Shown: positions 56,682 through 64,000 of the stretch, one piece after another | Layout: each line of letters starts with the position of its first letter | Position numbering within the stretch: the first letter of the stretch is position 1 | Source of the DNA: Nostoc calcicola FACHB-3891 | Lineage (GTDB): Bacteria; Cyanobacteriota; Cyanobacteriia; Cyanobacteriales; Nostocaceae | NCBI RefSeq assembly: GCF_014697355.1 | Contig: NZ_JACJRQ010000021.1 | Coordinates: forward strand, 62,001-126,000 | DNA length: 64,000 nt | Reading direction: 5' to 3' | Notes under the pieces: generated by a model | What the model was told of the DNA's origin: nothing | The model's input: the letters and a program-made list of their open reading frames with translations, nothing else | Database searches by the model: none | Position numbers and translations under genes: made by a program

Positions 56682-57401
56682 TTACTCAATGGTATCAGGG
56701 TCTATGTTGAGCGATCGCAACTTTGCCTTTAGTTTTTCTATTTCCAATTGCGCTTGTTCTGCACGTTGACGTTCCTGTTCTGCGCGTTCTTCTGCCTGTT
56801 GCCTTGCTAAAACTTCCTGCCGTAAAGCTTCTATCAATTCATCGGCAATTAATAATTTTTCCCCTGTGTCCTCTCGATAAAACGCAATTAGCTTTCCTTC
56901 GATCGCTAAACGCAGTTGTAACGGTTCACTGCGTCCATCCTCTATAGGTTCGTAGATTTCTCCCCGCAGCCGATAGCCGCGTAACTGTTGTTCTACCCAC
57001 TCAGCTTTCGGGTCAAATAGCCAGTATTCTTTAACACCCAGCTGCTCATACAGGGTCTTTTTGAAAATTTCGTCCTGTCCTTTAGTACCAAAGGATGTCA
57101 TTTCAAAAATTACTGTTGGTACTTGACCCTCTTCCCAAATTTTATAGTTGTCCCGACCACCTGGTGCAACATCAAAAATCACCATCACATCTGGGGCTAC
57201 CCGTAACTTAGGAAAACCCTGTGCATAGTAAAGAAATTGATTGGCCAATACTGTTGCCTGACGGTCTGCCAAATACTGTTTGAGTACTTCTAAGGTAGTT
57301 AATAAAACATAAAGGTGGTCGTAGGTTTCTGCCACTGGTTGGCCATCAGCACTGGGGTAGAAGATTTCTGATTCGACATTAACAGGTAGAGTCGCCGTCA
57401 T
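56682..57401 (-). CDS. Uma2 family (DUF820) putative restriction-like endonuclease
   Basis: A 239-residue PD-(D/E)xK-fold protein. Characteristic stretches are RVAPDVMVIFD, VPTVIFEMTS (active-site Asp and Glu) and KKTLYEQLGVKEYWLFDP. The C-terminal ~60 residues are a coiled coil rich in Gln/Glu/Arg (ARQQAEERAEQERQRAEQ). Uma2 genes are present in dozens of copies in filamentous cyanobacteria and are often mobile; their targets are unknown. Monocistronic. Confidence 0.92.
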   Translation of the reverse strand: MTATLPVNVESEIFYPSADGQPVAETYDHLYVLLTTLEVLKQYLADRQATVLANQFLYYAQGFPKLRVAPDVMVIFDVAPGGRDNYKIWEEGQVPTVIFEMTSFGTKGQDEIFKKTLYEQLGVKEYWLFDPKAEWVEQQLRGYRLRGEIYEPIEDGRSEPLQLRLAIEGKLIAFYREDTGEKLLIADELIEALRQEVLARQQAEERAEQERQRAEQAQLEIEKLKAKLRSLNIDPDTIE

Positions 57402-57451
57402 GGTTGTAAAATCAGTGCTACAAGATTATTGTAGAGCAAGCCTGATTCTCC

Positions 57452-58225
57452 CTAATTTTGGATCTGGAAGCTTTGTAAAATGTAACTAGATAATTCACAA
57501 AATCCTTCGCCTTCGGCAGCAGTGGTAATGTAAACAGGCTGATGTTGTAATTTATCTGCATATTCGAGGACATTTGCCACGCCTACAGAAACAGGAAAAT
57601 AACGGCGATCGAATAAACTTTCATCATTGGGACTATCGCCTACGGTGACAATTTCTTCTGGTGAGTAATCAGGTAAGTATTCGCGCAATACCTGCAACAA
57701 TCCCACGGCTTTATCTTGCCCTTGGGGTTTAATGTGACACTGGACGTTACTGTAGGTAAATCCCCAACCCATTTGTTGACAGAGATGATCTAGGGTTTGT
57801 AGTTCATCTTGACTTAAAGTAGCCACGTCAAAAGTCCAATCGGTGATGCGAAAGCGATTATCAACAGATTCCTGAATTTGGGGAAATTTAGTTTGTAACT
57901 TTTCAAAAGTTGTAGCCAAGTGCTGGCGATGCTTAGCTAAATCGGGAATGGGTGTTAAGACTACTGGTTTCTGGTTTCCAGGCGGAAAATACAAACCGCC
58001 GTTTTCTGCCATAGCACCTGCCACAGGCATCAAGCTACTCAATCCACTCACCCACCCAGCAGAACGTCCTGTGACAATCAGTACCTTAATGTTAGCTGCT
58101 GCTAAATCCTCTAAAGCTTGCAGCAGTGCGGGAGTAAATTTTCCTCGTCTAGTCAGGGTGCCATCCATATCTGTGGCGATGAGACGAATATTGCTCAAGG
58201 CAGTAAGGCTTAAATGTTTTGGCAT
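57452..58225 (-). CDS. HAD-superfamily IIB (Cof-type) phosphatase
   Basis: A 257-residue HAD phosphatase. Motif I is ATDMDGTLT (nucleophile Asp), motif II VTGRSAG, and motif IV GDSPNDESLF; the IIB cap lies between. The group includes sucrose-6-phosphate and mannosyl-3-phosphoglycerate phosphatases and general sugar phosphatases, and the substrate cannot be fixed from sequence. Divergent from the gene at 58433, with a repeat-filled spacer. Confidence 0.9.
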   Translation of the reverse strand: MPKHLSLTALSNIRLIATDMDGTLTRRGKFTPALLQALEDLAAANIKVLIVTGRSAGWVSGLSSLMPVAGAMAENGGLYFPPGNQKPVVLTPIPDLAKHRQHLATTFEKLQTKFPQIQESVDNRFRITDWTFDVATLSQDELQTLDHLCQQMGWGFTYSNVQCHIKPQGQDKAVGLLQVLREYLPDYSPEEIVTVGDSPNDESLFDRRYFPVSVGVANVLEYADKLQHQPVYITTAAEGEGFCELSSYILQSFQIQN

Positions 58226-58332
58226 ATAGGGACTGGGGATTGGGGACTAGGGATGGGGGATTGGGGATTGGGTATGGGTGGGAAGCTTTTTTATAATCTC
58301 CCCACACTCCCTCATCCCCCTCATCCCCCCAG
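58208..58332. repeat. GGGGATT/GGGGACT heptamer arrays with inverted C-rich block
   Basis: Tandem G-rich units (GGGGATT, GGGGACT, GGGATGG) overlap the 5' end of the HAD gene and face a complementary C-rich block (CCCTCATCCCCC, CATCCCCCCAGTC). The pair can fold into a hairpin in a divergent promoter region. Confidence 0.65.
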
Positions 58333-58432
58333 TCACCAACCACTTAGTAAAAAGTATTAATCGTACAGCAAGATGGCGTTGAAAATTTGGGCATCCTAAA
58401 GTTCAGGAGTCAAGTTTTTCAGTTTCACAACC

Positions 58433-59251
58433 ATGCGTACTTCGATGTTTCTTGCCCAATCCTCCGGGACAAAGACTAAAAAGGCATCCCAGGAAGTGCC
58501 AGCAAGTAATCCTCAAATGCCACCATTCTTGGTGATAACGTCTGGAGGACTGGCTTTAGTGGTGATTGCTTTGATTGTCTATGGTAAACTCCAGATGAAT
58601 CAACTGGAGAAAAAACTTAAGTTTGAACAATTCCGCACGCGAGAAATAGAAAAAAAATTTAAGCTAGCCCTGGAAACAATTCGCAAAATGGAAACTAATC
58701 CCGATTTGGTGAACTCACGGGATTTTAACCTAGATTATCTGCGAATGCGGATGTCAGAGGAGGTGTTTCACTTTGCGATTCTTAATCAAGTAAAGATTAA
58801 GGTCAAAGATAAAATTTCTCAAGCACTGCGCCCAAATCAAGCCCAACAAGGAGCAGTGGGAATTGCTAACAGTGCCGGTCGGCAGGTGGATGAAACTTTT
58901 GATGTAGAGTATGAAACTGGTACTCCGCCAAACTCTGCTAAGCGTGTACTGTTTCGTATCCAAGTCCGGTTAATGAAGTTACCGACGCAAGCAACTTCCG
59001 CAACTATTAGCCAAATTATTGATTGTATAGAAACTTATTTAAGTCCGATAGATGATGAAGATAGTTGGCAACCAACAATTCAAGGTCGGATTGCGACTAT
59101 GCATTGGGATCAAAAGGCTAAGCCTACGCCTTTACTGGTGCTGGAGCAATCAAATGAAGGCGTGAATGTGACTTTTCGCACTAGTCGCCAACCAAATGCC
59201 CCAACTCCACCAAACCAACCTGGAATGAAAAAATCAGGTTCGGCTAAATAA
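58433..59251 (+). CDS. Membrane-anchored conserved cyanobacterial protein
   Basis: A 272-residue protein. A single membrane helix (FLVITSGGLALVVIALIVYG, about residues 32-51) is followed by a charged coiled coil (MNQLEKKLKFEQFRTREIEKK) and a globular domain of about 150 residues (DETFDVEYETGTPPNSAKRV...). The C-terminal tail is Pro/Lys-rich. No enzyme motif is visible. The domain looks conserved in type, but I cannot name its family. It converges on devA. Confidence 0.75.
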   Translation: MRTSMFLAQSSGTKTKKASQEVPASNPQMPPFLVITSGGLALVVIALIVYGKLQMNQLEKKLKFEQFRTREIEKKFKLALETIRKMETNPDLVNSRDFNLDYLRMRMSEEVFHFAILNQVKIKVKDKISQALRPNQAQQGAVGIANSAGRQVDETFDVEYETGTPPNSAKRVLFRIQVRLMKLPTQATSATISQIIDCIETYLSPIDDEDSWQPTIQGRIATMHWDQKAKPTPLLVLEQSNEGVNVTFRTSRQPNAPTPPNQPGMKKSGSAK

Positions 59252-59256
59252 TACAG

Positions 59257-59306
59257 CAGAATTCAGAATTCAGAAGTCAGAATTCAGGAGTCAGAATTCA
59301 GAATAG
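59257..59306 (+). repeat. AATTCAG heptamer array between convergent genes
   Basis: About five degenerate units (AATTCAG, AAGTCAG, AATTCAGGAGTCAG) directly after the stop of the gene at 58433, towards devA. Confidence 0.8.
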
Positions 59307-59419
59307 GCTCTGGGCTTAGCTAACAGATCTAAATGGTATACTTCACTTACCTTGAAATCTGCTGTAATTGTGGTTGTCATTGGTCATTTGCAAACGACAA
59401 AAGACAAATAACATCAAAA

Positions 59420-60130
59420 TTATGACTGAATAACTGTATTTGACGAATTACGGGTTAACAGACCATCTTCCATTTCTACGATGCGATCGGCGATGTCTAA
59501 AATGCGGTTGTCGTGTGTAACTAACAAGATAGTAGTTCCCTGATTTTTAGCTAGGCTCTGCATTATTTCTACGACATCGCGTCCTGATTGTTTGTCTAAT
59601 GCGGCTGTTGGCTCGTCTGCTAGCACTAGGGGAGGACGATTCACTAAGGCGCGGGCGATCGCAATTCTTTGTTTTTGACCTCCAGAAAGATTGTCTGGGT
59701 AATAATTAACTCTTTCTTCTAAACCAACAGCCCGCAGCATCATTTCTGATTTAGCTACTGCTTCTGCTTGAGAAATGCGATCGTTTAATTCTACCGCCAT
59801 TTGGACGTTTTGCTTGGCAGTCAAGAACCCCAGCAAATTGTGTGCTTGGAAAATATAGCCAATGCTACGTCGCATCTGCACCAGTTTGTTTTGACTGACA
59901 CCAAACAGTTCTTCACCCAAAAATTTCAAACTTCCCTCTTGTACAGACCGCAAACCACCAATCAAGCTCAGTAATGTTGTTTTCCCTGAACCCGATGGAC
60001 CGGTCATAATTACAATTTCACCAGAATAAATTTCTAGGTTGATGTCAAATAAAATTTGTTTTTTCAGTGTGCCTTTGCCATAGTAATGATTGAGATTTTT
60101 AATGGCAATTACAGGTTCTTTTTTGTTCAT
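59420..60130 (-). CDS. devA: DevA-type ABC transporter ATPase
   Basis: A 236-residue ATPase of the LolD/MacB-like group. Walker A is GPSGSGKTT, the signature is LSGGQKQRIAIARAL, Walker B is LVLADEPTAALD, and the switch His is in LLVTHDNRILD. It powers the DevB-DevC exporter. It is the last gene of the devB-devC-devA operon and starts 96 bp after devC. In heterocyst formers this exporter, with the TolC-like HgdD (not in this window), exports glycolipids for the envelope. Confidence 0.92.
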   Translation of the reverse strand: MNKKEPVIAIKNLNHYYGKGTLKKQILFDINLEIYSGEIVIMTGPSGSGKTTLLSLIGGLRSVQEGSLKFLGEELFGVSQNKLVQMRRSIGYIFQAHNLLGFLTAKQNVQMAVELNDRISQAEAVAKSEMMLRAVGLEERVNYYPDNLSGGQKQRIAIARALVNRPPLVLADEPTAALDKQSGRDVVEIMQSLAKNQGTTILLVTHDNRILDIADRIVEMEDGLLTRNSSNTVIQS

Positions 60131-60210
60131 AAATTTGTTAGTTAGGATTTAGCAGTTCCGAGACGGAACTGTTTGTAAGAGAGTGTGGGATTGAGAGCCG
60201 CCACTAATTG

Positions 60211-60230
60211 ATTCAGAATTCAGAATTCAA
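60211..60230 (+). repeat. AATTCAG heptamer units in the devC-devA spacer
   Basis: Two to three AATTCAG units lie within the 96-bp spacer just after the devC stop. Confidence 0.7.
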
Positions 60231-61381
60231 AATATATCTGCTGGATCGGCAGAGCGTAATTTTCGGACTGCGATCGCGCCGGACGCAAAGCACATGATTA
60301 TGGTCAAAAATAACACGTTTGTGGCGCGATCGAAACTCATGAATACTGGTAAAAGTGTTGCAGTTCTCGCGCTTTGATACATAAATAAAGCAAAAGTTAT
60401 TCCAGGTAAATATCCTAAAATTGCCAGGAGAAAAGCCTCTTGCAAAATGACTTTCAATAAATAGTTATGTGTATAGCCTATGGCTTTGAGGGTAGCATAT
60501 TCAGCTAAGTGATCTGAAACTTCTGTATAAAGGATTTGATAAACAATTACAGTCCCGACAATAAAACCCATGATAGTTCCCAGTGTAAAAATAAACCCGA
60601 TAGCTGTACTACTTGCCCAGTAATTTCGCTCAAAGTCAATAAATTGTTGTTTAGTTAAAACATTTATCTCTTTAGGTATATACTTCTTTAAATCCTCGGC
60701 AACAGCATTAGCATTGGCTCCGGGTTTCAATCTAATTAACCCAATATCAATTAATCCTTTCTGACGAGTATTGAATATCCGCAGAAAGTTAACATCGCTG
60801 GTAACTAAGTTACCGTCTGCGCCAAATGATGCACCTAATGTAAATAGTCCTACTACTTTAATTCGCCGCCTTCTTACTTCTGCTGTAACGGTTTTTCCTT
60901 GGTCATAATCAGCAGCAATTGGTCCATATTCAACTCTAGAAGAACGGTCAAATAAAACTACATCTGGTAGTTTAAGTTTTTCTAAATTTTCCGGAACTCC
61001 AGGCAAGTTTACCAGGTTAGTTTCTGGGTTCATGCCAAATACCAAGATACTACGAGGGCGGCCGGTTACAGGATTTTTCCAGGTTGTATAATCTAAATAT
61101 ATAGGATGTACTGATTGTACTGTTGGCAACTCTAAAGCTTTATATAATCGTCGCTGAGAAAAGCTCCGCATTGCCAAAACAGCGCTAGATTGACTGTTAA
61201 TTAAAACAATATCACCCTGCAAGCTGTTATGAAATCGCACGTTACTATAATACAAAGCATCCCGAAATCCGAGTTGCATAAACATCAAAATATCAGCAAA
61301 AGCAATCCCTGCCAAAGCCACAGCTAGGCGAGTTTTTTCTCTTGTTAGTTGTAGCCACGACAGAGGTATTTTTTTACTCAT
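60227..61381 (-). CDS. devC: DevC-type ABC transporter permease
   Basis: A 384-residue FtsX/MacB-type permease. There is one N-terminal membrane segment (LAVALAGIAFADILMFMQLG), a large periplasmic domain (about residues 40-255), and three C-terminal segments (AIGFIFTLGTIMGFIVGTVI, LLKVILQEAFLLAILGYLPG, VLFLTIIMCFASGAIAV). It pairs with DevA ATPase and DevB adaptor. It starts 25 bp after devB. Confidence 0.92.
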   Translation of the reverse strand: MSKKIPLSWLQLTREKTRLAVALAGIAFADILMFMQLGFRDALYYSNVRFHNSLQGDIVLINSQSSAVLAMRSFSQRRLYKALELPTVQSVHPIYLDYTTWKNPVTGRPRSILVFGMNPETNLVNLPGVPENLEKLKLPDVVLFDRSSRVEYGPIAADYDQGKTVTAEVRRRRIKVVGLFTLGASFGADGNLVTSDVNFLRIFNTRQKGLIDIGLIRLKPGANANAVAEDLKKYIPKEINVLTKQQFIDFERNYWASSTAIGFIFTLGTIMGFIVGTVIVYQILYTEVSDHLAEYATLKAIGYTHNYLLKVILQEAFLLAILGYLPGITFALFMYQSARTATLLPVFMSFDRATNVLFLTIIMCFASGAIAVRKLRSADPADIF

Positions 61382-61405
61382 TATTAACTATGATTTTCTC
61401 AAGAA

Positions 61406-62830
61406 TTACTTATTAATTTCCACAAGAACTTTCGCATAAGTTAAACCAGAAACTTTCAGACTATCTTCTGGAGACAGAGCAATTTTCACTTCTATGACTC
61501 TGGCATCTACATCTGCTGCTGGATCTGTATTCAATACATCTTTTTTGCCAATTTTTCTGCCAATTTCAGTGACAGTTCCTTTGAATTCTTCACTAAATGC
61601 TCCATTATCGCTAGTGATAGTAGCGTTTTGACCGAGACGCACTTTACTAATACTATCTTCGGCGACTTCAGCAACTACAAACATTTGACTAGTTTGCCCA
61701 AGTTCAGCAATGCCATTTGCACCTATGGCTTCACCTGATTTGGTGTAAATCTTTAAAATTTCTCCAGCGATTGGCGCTTGAACATAGCTTAATTTTAGTT
61801 CTGCTTCGGCTTTTCTAACATTGGCGATCGCATTACTAACTTGGGCTAGGGCTACTTGCACATCAGTAGGACTAACGTCCAAAAGTCTGCTGAGTTTGGC
61901 TTTTTCTTCTTCAATTTGTCTTTGTAAAGTTGCTACAGTTTTGTCACGGTTAACTTTGGCTTCAATTAGCTGCTGTTGCAAAGTTGCTAAATTTTGTATT
62001 TGATTAGCTCTCGCTTCAGCAAGTTGCTGTCGTAGAGTTGCTAATGTCTGCTTGAGGGTAGCTTGACTTTCAGCAACCTGCTGATTGGCTGTAACCGCAC
62101 TCAGGCGTCTTCTATCCCGTTCCTGCTGAGAAATCGCACCTTCTCGGTATAAAAAATCATAGCGTCCCGCATCTACTTGGGCATTGCGCTGTTCGGCTTG
62201 GATACGTGTAACTGTTGCTCTGAGAGCCTCTCTTTGTCCGCTAAGTTCAGCTTCTAGGCGATTTACAGTTGCTTGTTGGACGAGTTTTTCTCCACTCAAC
62301 TGAGCTGCAATTCGAGTGATGCTTGCTTGCTGAGCATCTCTTTCTCCAAGTAACTGCGCTTGTAGGCGAGCAATAACCGCTCTTTGGGCTTGAATATCTC
62401 TTGGAGATCCGGCTCTGACTTGGGCTAAATTAGCACGGGCTTCTTGGACTTTGGCTTTTGCTTCTTCTAGTGCGGCTATTTGGGTATCGCGGTTGTCCAA
62501 AATTGCCACAATTTGGCCTTGTCTGACTTTTTCACCTTCTCTGACTAGCAGTTGCTGAATTCGTGACGATGGTGCTAATCCTGAGGATGGCGCAGACAAT
62601 TTAACAACTTCGCCTCGCGGTTCCAAACGCCCCACAGCACTAACGCTATTGCTAGATGGCATTACGGGTGCAGATACAGTGAGTTTTTTTAGCTGCTCGA
62701 TTTTAGCTGTACCTAGTACCCCAGCAGCAATTACTATTGGCACCGCTACAGCGATACCCCACCAAATTTTAGGTTGTTCAGGATTAAATGTCTGTTCAGT
62801 TGGCTTTGGCTTCTCAGTCACCCTTAACAT
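61406..62830 (-). CDS. devB: DevB-type membrane fusion protein
   Basis: A 474-residue HlyD-family adaptor. An N-terminal membrane anchor (IWWGIAVAVPIVIAAGVLG) is followed by a half lipoyl domain (VGRLEPRGEVVKLSAPSSG), a very long Ala/Gln/Arg-rich coiled coil (about residues 115-330), the second lipoyl half (KLSYVQAPIAGEI) and a beta-barrel. It links DevC to an outer-membrane TolC-like channel. The length and order devB-devC-devA match the heterocyst glycolipid exporter group. Nostocales have several DevBCA paralogues, so identity with the canonical operon is not certain. No exact NtcA site (GTA-N8-TAC) was found in the 250 bp upstream. Confidence 0.92.
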   Translation of the reverse strand: MLRVTEKPKPTEQTFNPEQPKIWWGIAVAVPIVIAAGVLGTAKIEQLKKLTVSAPVMPSSNSVSAVGRLEPRGEVVKLSAPSSGLAPSSRIQQLLVREGEKVRQGQIVAILDNRDTQIAALEEAKAKVQEARANLAQVRAGSPRDIQAQRAVIARLQAQLLGERDAQQASITRIAAQLSGEKLVQQATVNRLEAELSGQREALRATVTRIQAEQRNAQVDAGRYDFLYREGAISQQERDRRRLSAVTANQQVAESQATLKQTLATLRQQLAEARANQIQNLATLQQQLIEAKVNRDKTVATLQRQIEEEKAKLSRLLDVSPTDVQVALAQVSNAIANVRKAEAELKLSYVQAPIAGEILKIYTKSGEAIGANGIAELGQTSQMFVVAEVAEDSISKVRLGQNATITSDNGAFSEEFKGTVTEIGRKIGKKDVLNTDPAADVDARVIEVKIALSPEDSLKVSGLTYAKVLVEINK

Positions 62831-63008
62831 AGTATGTTGCCCGTTTATCTGAATTGTGCTGATGTAAGTAAAAAAGGGTTTTTAATCAATAGCCAACTGC
62901 TTAGGATAAACAATGGCTATGGCTTAAAATCCATTGCGCGATCGACACTCAACACTCACACTAAAGCTTTGCAAAACGATGCCTTTTTGTAGCTGGGTAT
63001 TTGAAGAA

Positions 63009-63036
63009 GAATTCAGAATTCAGAATTCAGAATTCA
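63009..63036 (+). repeat. AATTCAG heptamer array
   Basis: Four tandem AATTCAG/AATTCAA units. A complementary array of four CTGAATT units lies at 63409-63437, so the 430 bp between could be looped out as a large inverted repeat. Confidence 0.85.
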
Positions 63037-63149
63037 AAATAAAATAATGGGGCATTCAAATATAGAAATGCGAGATATCGGCTCTCTATTGAAAATCCAA
63101 AACTGCTATGATGCGGTACTGTAATGCTACATTCACGACCGCGAATATC

Positions 63150-63253
63150 AAGTTTAGGACTTACGCAAAAATGACGTAAAAGCCTTGATTTACTGTAGGG
63201 GCAATTGATGAATTGCCCCTACATTTCGTACTGGATGCATAAGTCCTAAAGTT
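63150..63253. mobile_element. 94-bp MITE with 5-bp target duplication
   Basis: Termini TAGGACTTACGC (from 63155) and GCATAAGTCCTA (ending 63248) are inverted repeats with one mismatch. They are flanked by AAGTT on both sides (63150-63154 and 63249-63253). The centre holds the hairpin GTAGGGGCAATT...AATTGCCCCTAC. No coding capacity. Confidence 0.85.
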
Positions 63254-63408
63254 ATTAACATCAACTAATCAGTGAACACTAGTAACTGTTTACTGATATG
63301 AGAATTCTCCAACTCAGCAGCCAGAATAGTTGGAAAATCAATCGTTGTATACCTGCTTGATTTTGTACAACAAATTATCAAGCTTGGGCATCCAAGCATT
63401 ATTGATTA

Positions 63409-63437
63409 TGAATTCTGAATTCTGAATTCTGAATTCT
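63409..63437 (+). repeat. GAATTCT heptamer array (inverted AATTCAG)
   Basis: Four tandem GAATTCT units, the complement of the array at 63009-63036. Confidence 0.85.
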
Positions 63438-63738
63438 TACACTTAATGAGCGGAGGCTACAGTTATTCACAAAATTGAAAAACAAGATCAAAAATCATTT
63501 GTTTCAAAGACCTGATACCAATTCTCAAAAATTTTGCTACACATTATTCTTTGCGTCACTGTGTCACTGTGTCCCCGCGTCATTATCTGTAACTTAGTTA
63601 AAGTTAATTGGTTTTACTAATCTCCCTGCTGCTATTTTGGGACTCCATCAAACTCTCGTTGAATGAATTCTACATTTATCAGTTACGGGAAAACGTAACA
63701 GAACCTACAGATGGGGGAATCGGGGCATTGGGAGTGAG

Positions 63739-63801
63739 GAGTTAGGAGTTAGGAGTTAGGAGTTAGGAGTTAGGAGTTAGGAGTTAGGAGTTAGGAGTTA
63801 G
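63739..63801 (+). repeat. GAGTTAG heptamer array, nine perfect copies
   Basis: Nine uninterrupted copies of the 7-bp unit. This is the longest perfect STRR-type array in the window. Confidence 0.95.
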
Positions 63802-64000
63802 GAATTTCCCCCTTTGCCCCTCTGCTCCCCTGCGTCTTTGGGCGATGGGAGATTGTTTATTTGGAAATCTCGGAGTTAGGAGTTAGAAGTTAGGAGTTAG
63901 GAATTTCCCCCTCTGCCCCTCTGCTCCTCTGCTCCCCTGCGTCTTTGGGCGATCGGAGATTTTTTATTTGGAAATCTCGGAGTTAGGAGTTAGGAGTTAG
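63802..64000 (+). repeat. Tandem ~99-bp duplication ending in GAGTTAG units
   Basis: Copy 1 (63802-63900) and copy 2 (63901-64000) share GAATTTCCCCCT, CCCCTGCGTCTTTGGGCGAT and TATTTGGAAATCTCGGAG. They differ by a small C/T-rich expansion in copy 2 and a few substitutions. Each ends in GAGTTAG heptamers. The array probably continues past the window. Confidence 0.9.

Larger units (their letters stand above)
62831..64000. other. Gene-free repeat-rich region upstream of devB
   Basis: About 1.17 kb without any supportable gene. It holds the devB promoter region, AATTCAG arrays (63009-63036) and their complement (63409-63437), a complete small element at 63155-63248, a CGTCACTGTGTCACTGTGTC-type repeat near 63553-63580, and GAGTTAG arrays with a ~100-bp duplication from 63739 to the window end. 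Confidence 0.6.

Noticed and set aside
63116-63131. NtcA-like site upstream of devB
   Set aside because: The spacing is GTA-N9-TAC and it lies about 290 bp from the start codon.
63739-64000. CRISPR array
   Set aside because: The units are contiguous heptamers and a ~99-bp duplication, not repeats of 24-40 bp with unique spacers, and no cas genes are present.

Overview
The window is a chromosomal stretch of a filamentous, most likely heterocyst-forming cyanobacterium (Nostocales: Nostoc, Anabaena or a relative). Evidence: HIP1 octamers (GCGATCGC) throughout; 7-bp tandem repeats (STRR type) in most intergenic gaps; a ferredoxin-dependent glutamate synthase; RNase E ending in the cyanobacterial arginine-rich PNPase-binding nonapeptide; cyanobacterial conserved proteins (DUF1825, DUF1997, DUF29, TM2/SHOCT); and a DevBCA-type exporter operon of the kind that exports heterocyst glycolipids. 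No tRNA, rRNA, CRISPR array, prophage or intact transposase was seen.

Layout. 1-5 kb: 5' part of an LL-diaminopimelate aminotransferase, a small conserved protein, a STAS protein and a large radical SAM protein. 6-9.5 kb: rne-rnhB and a DUF1997 gene. 10-17.8 kb: pheA, a Lon-substrate-binding-domain protein, the str operon on the minus strand (rpsL-rpsG-fusA-tuf-rpsJ) and an IscA/SufA-type Fe-S carrier. 18-27.7 kb: a cupin, a phosphodiester glycosidase, glsF and a polysaccharide deacetylase. 29-38.5 kb: lepB, an HhH and a TM2 protein, a J-domain/TPR protein, DUF1825, a class A PBP, tyrS-pyrF-hypothetical, DUF29 and a Ser/Tyr/Asp/Gly repeat protein. 38.9-45 kb: a family 4 uracil-DNA glycosylase carrying an intein, a phosphoribosyltransferase, a 59-aa zinc ribbon, a hypothetical gene with a small transposable element inside it, and uvrC. 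45-51.5 kb: a 59-aa coiled-coil protein, a CheY-like regulator, a PEP-CTERM protein, a second class I/II aminotransferase, a thioredoxin-like protein and ribD. 52-58 kb: two adjacent paralogous membrane Ser/Thr kinases, a small protein, a Uma2 nuclease and a HAD phosphatase. 58.4-62.8 kb: a membrane-anchored conserved protein and the devB-devC-devA operon. 62.9-64 kb: gene-free, repeat-rich DNA.

Main discovery. The glycosylase reading frame at 38925-40679 is interrupted by a complete 358-residue intein with splicing blocks A, B, F and G and a two-motif LAGLIDADG endonuclease. It sits exactly before the Cys of the KCRPP motif. That Cys is both the splicing +1 nucleophile and, by family knowledge, a ligand of the enzyme's 4Fe-4S cluster.

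Second theme. Small repeats and miniature inverted-repeat elements (MITEs) colonise this genome and enter genes in frame. Four elements have readable target duplications or long terminal inverted repeats: 18167-18277 (10-bp duplication), 37743-37906 (TTA), 42661-42792 (ATT, in frame inside a gene) and 63155-63248 (AAGTT). A fifth, 38698-38846, has clear 15-bp inverted termini. Repeat-derived in-frame insertions are also visible in the radical SAM protein, the aminotransferase at 48 kb and probably glsF, and the pyrF start codon lies in a repeat.
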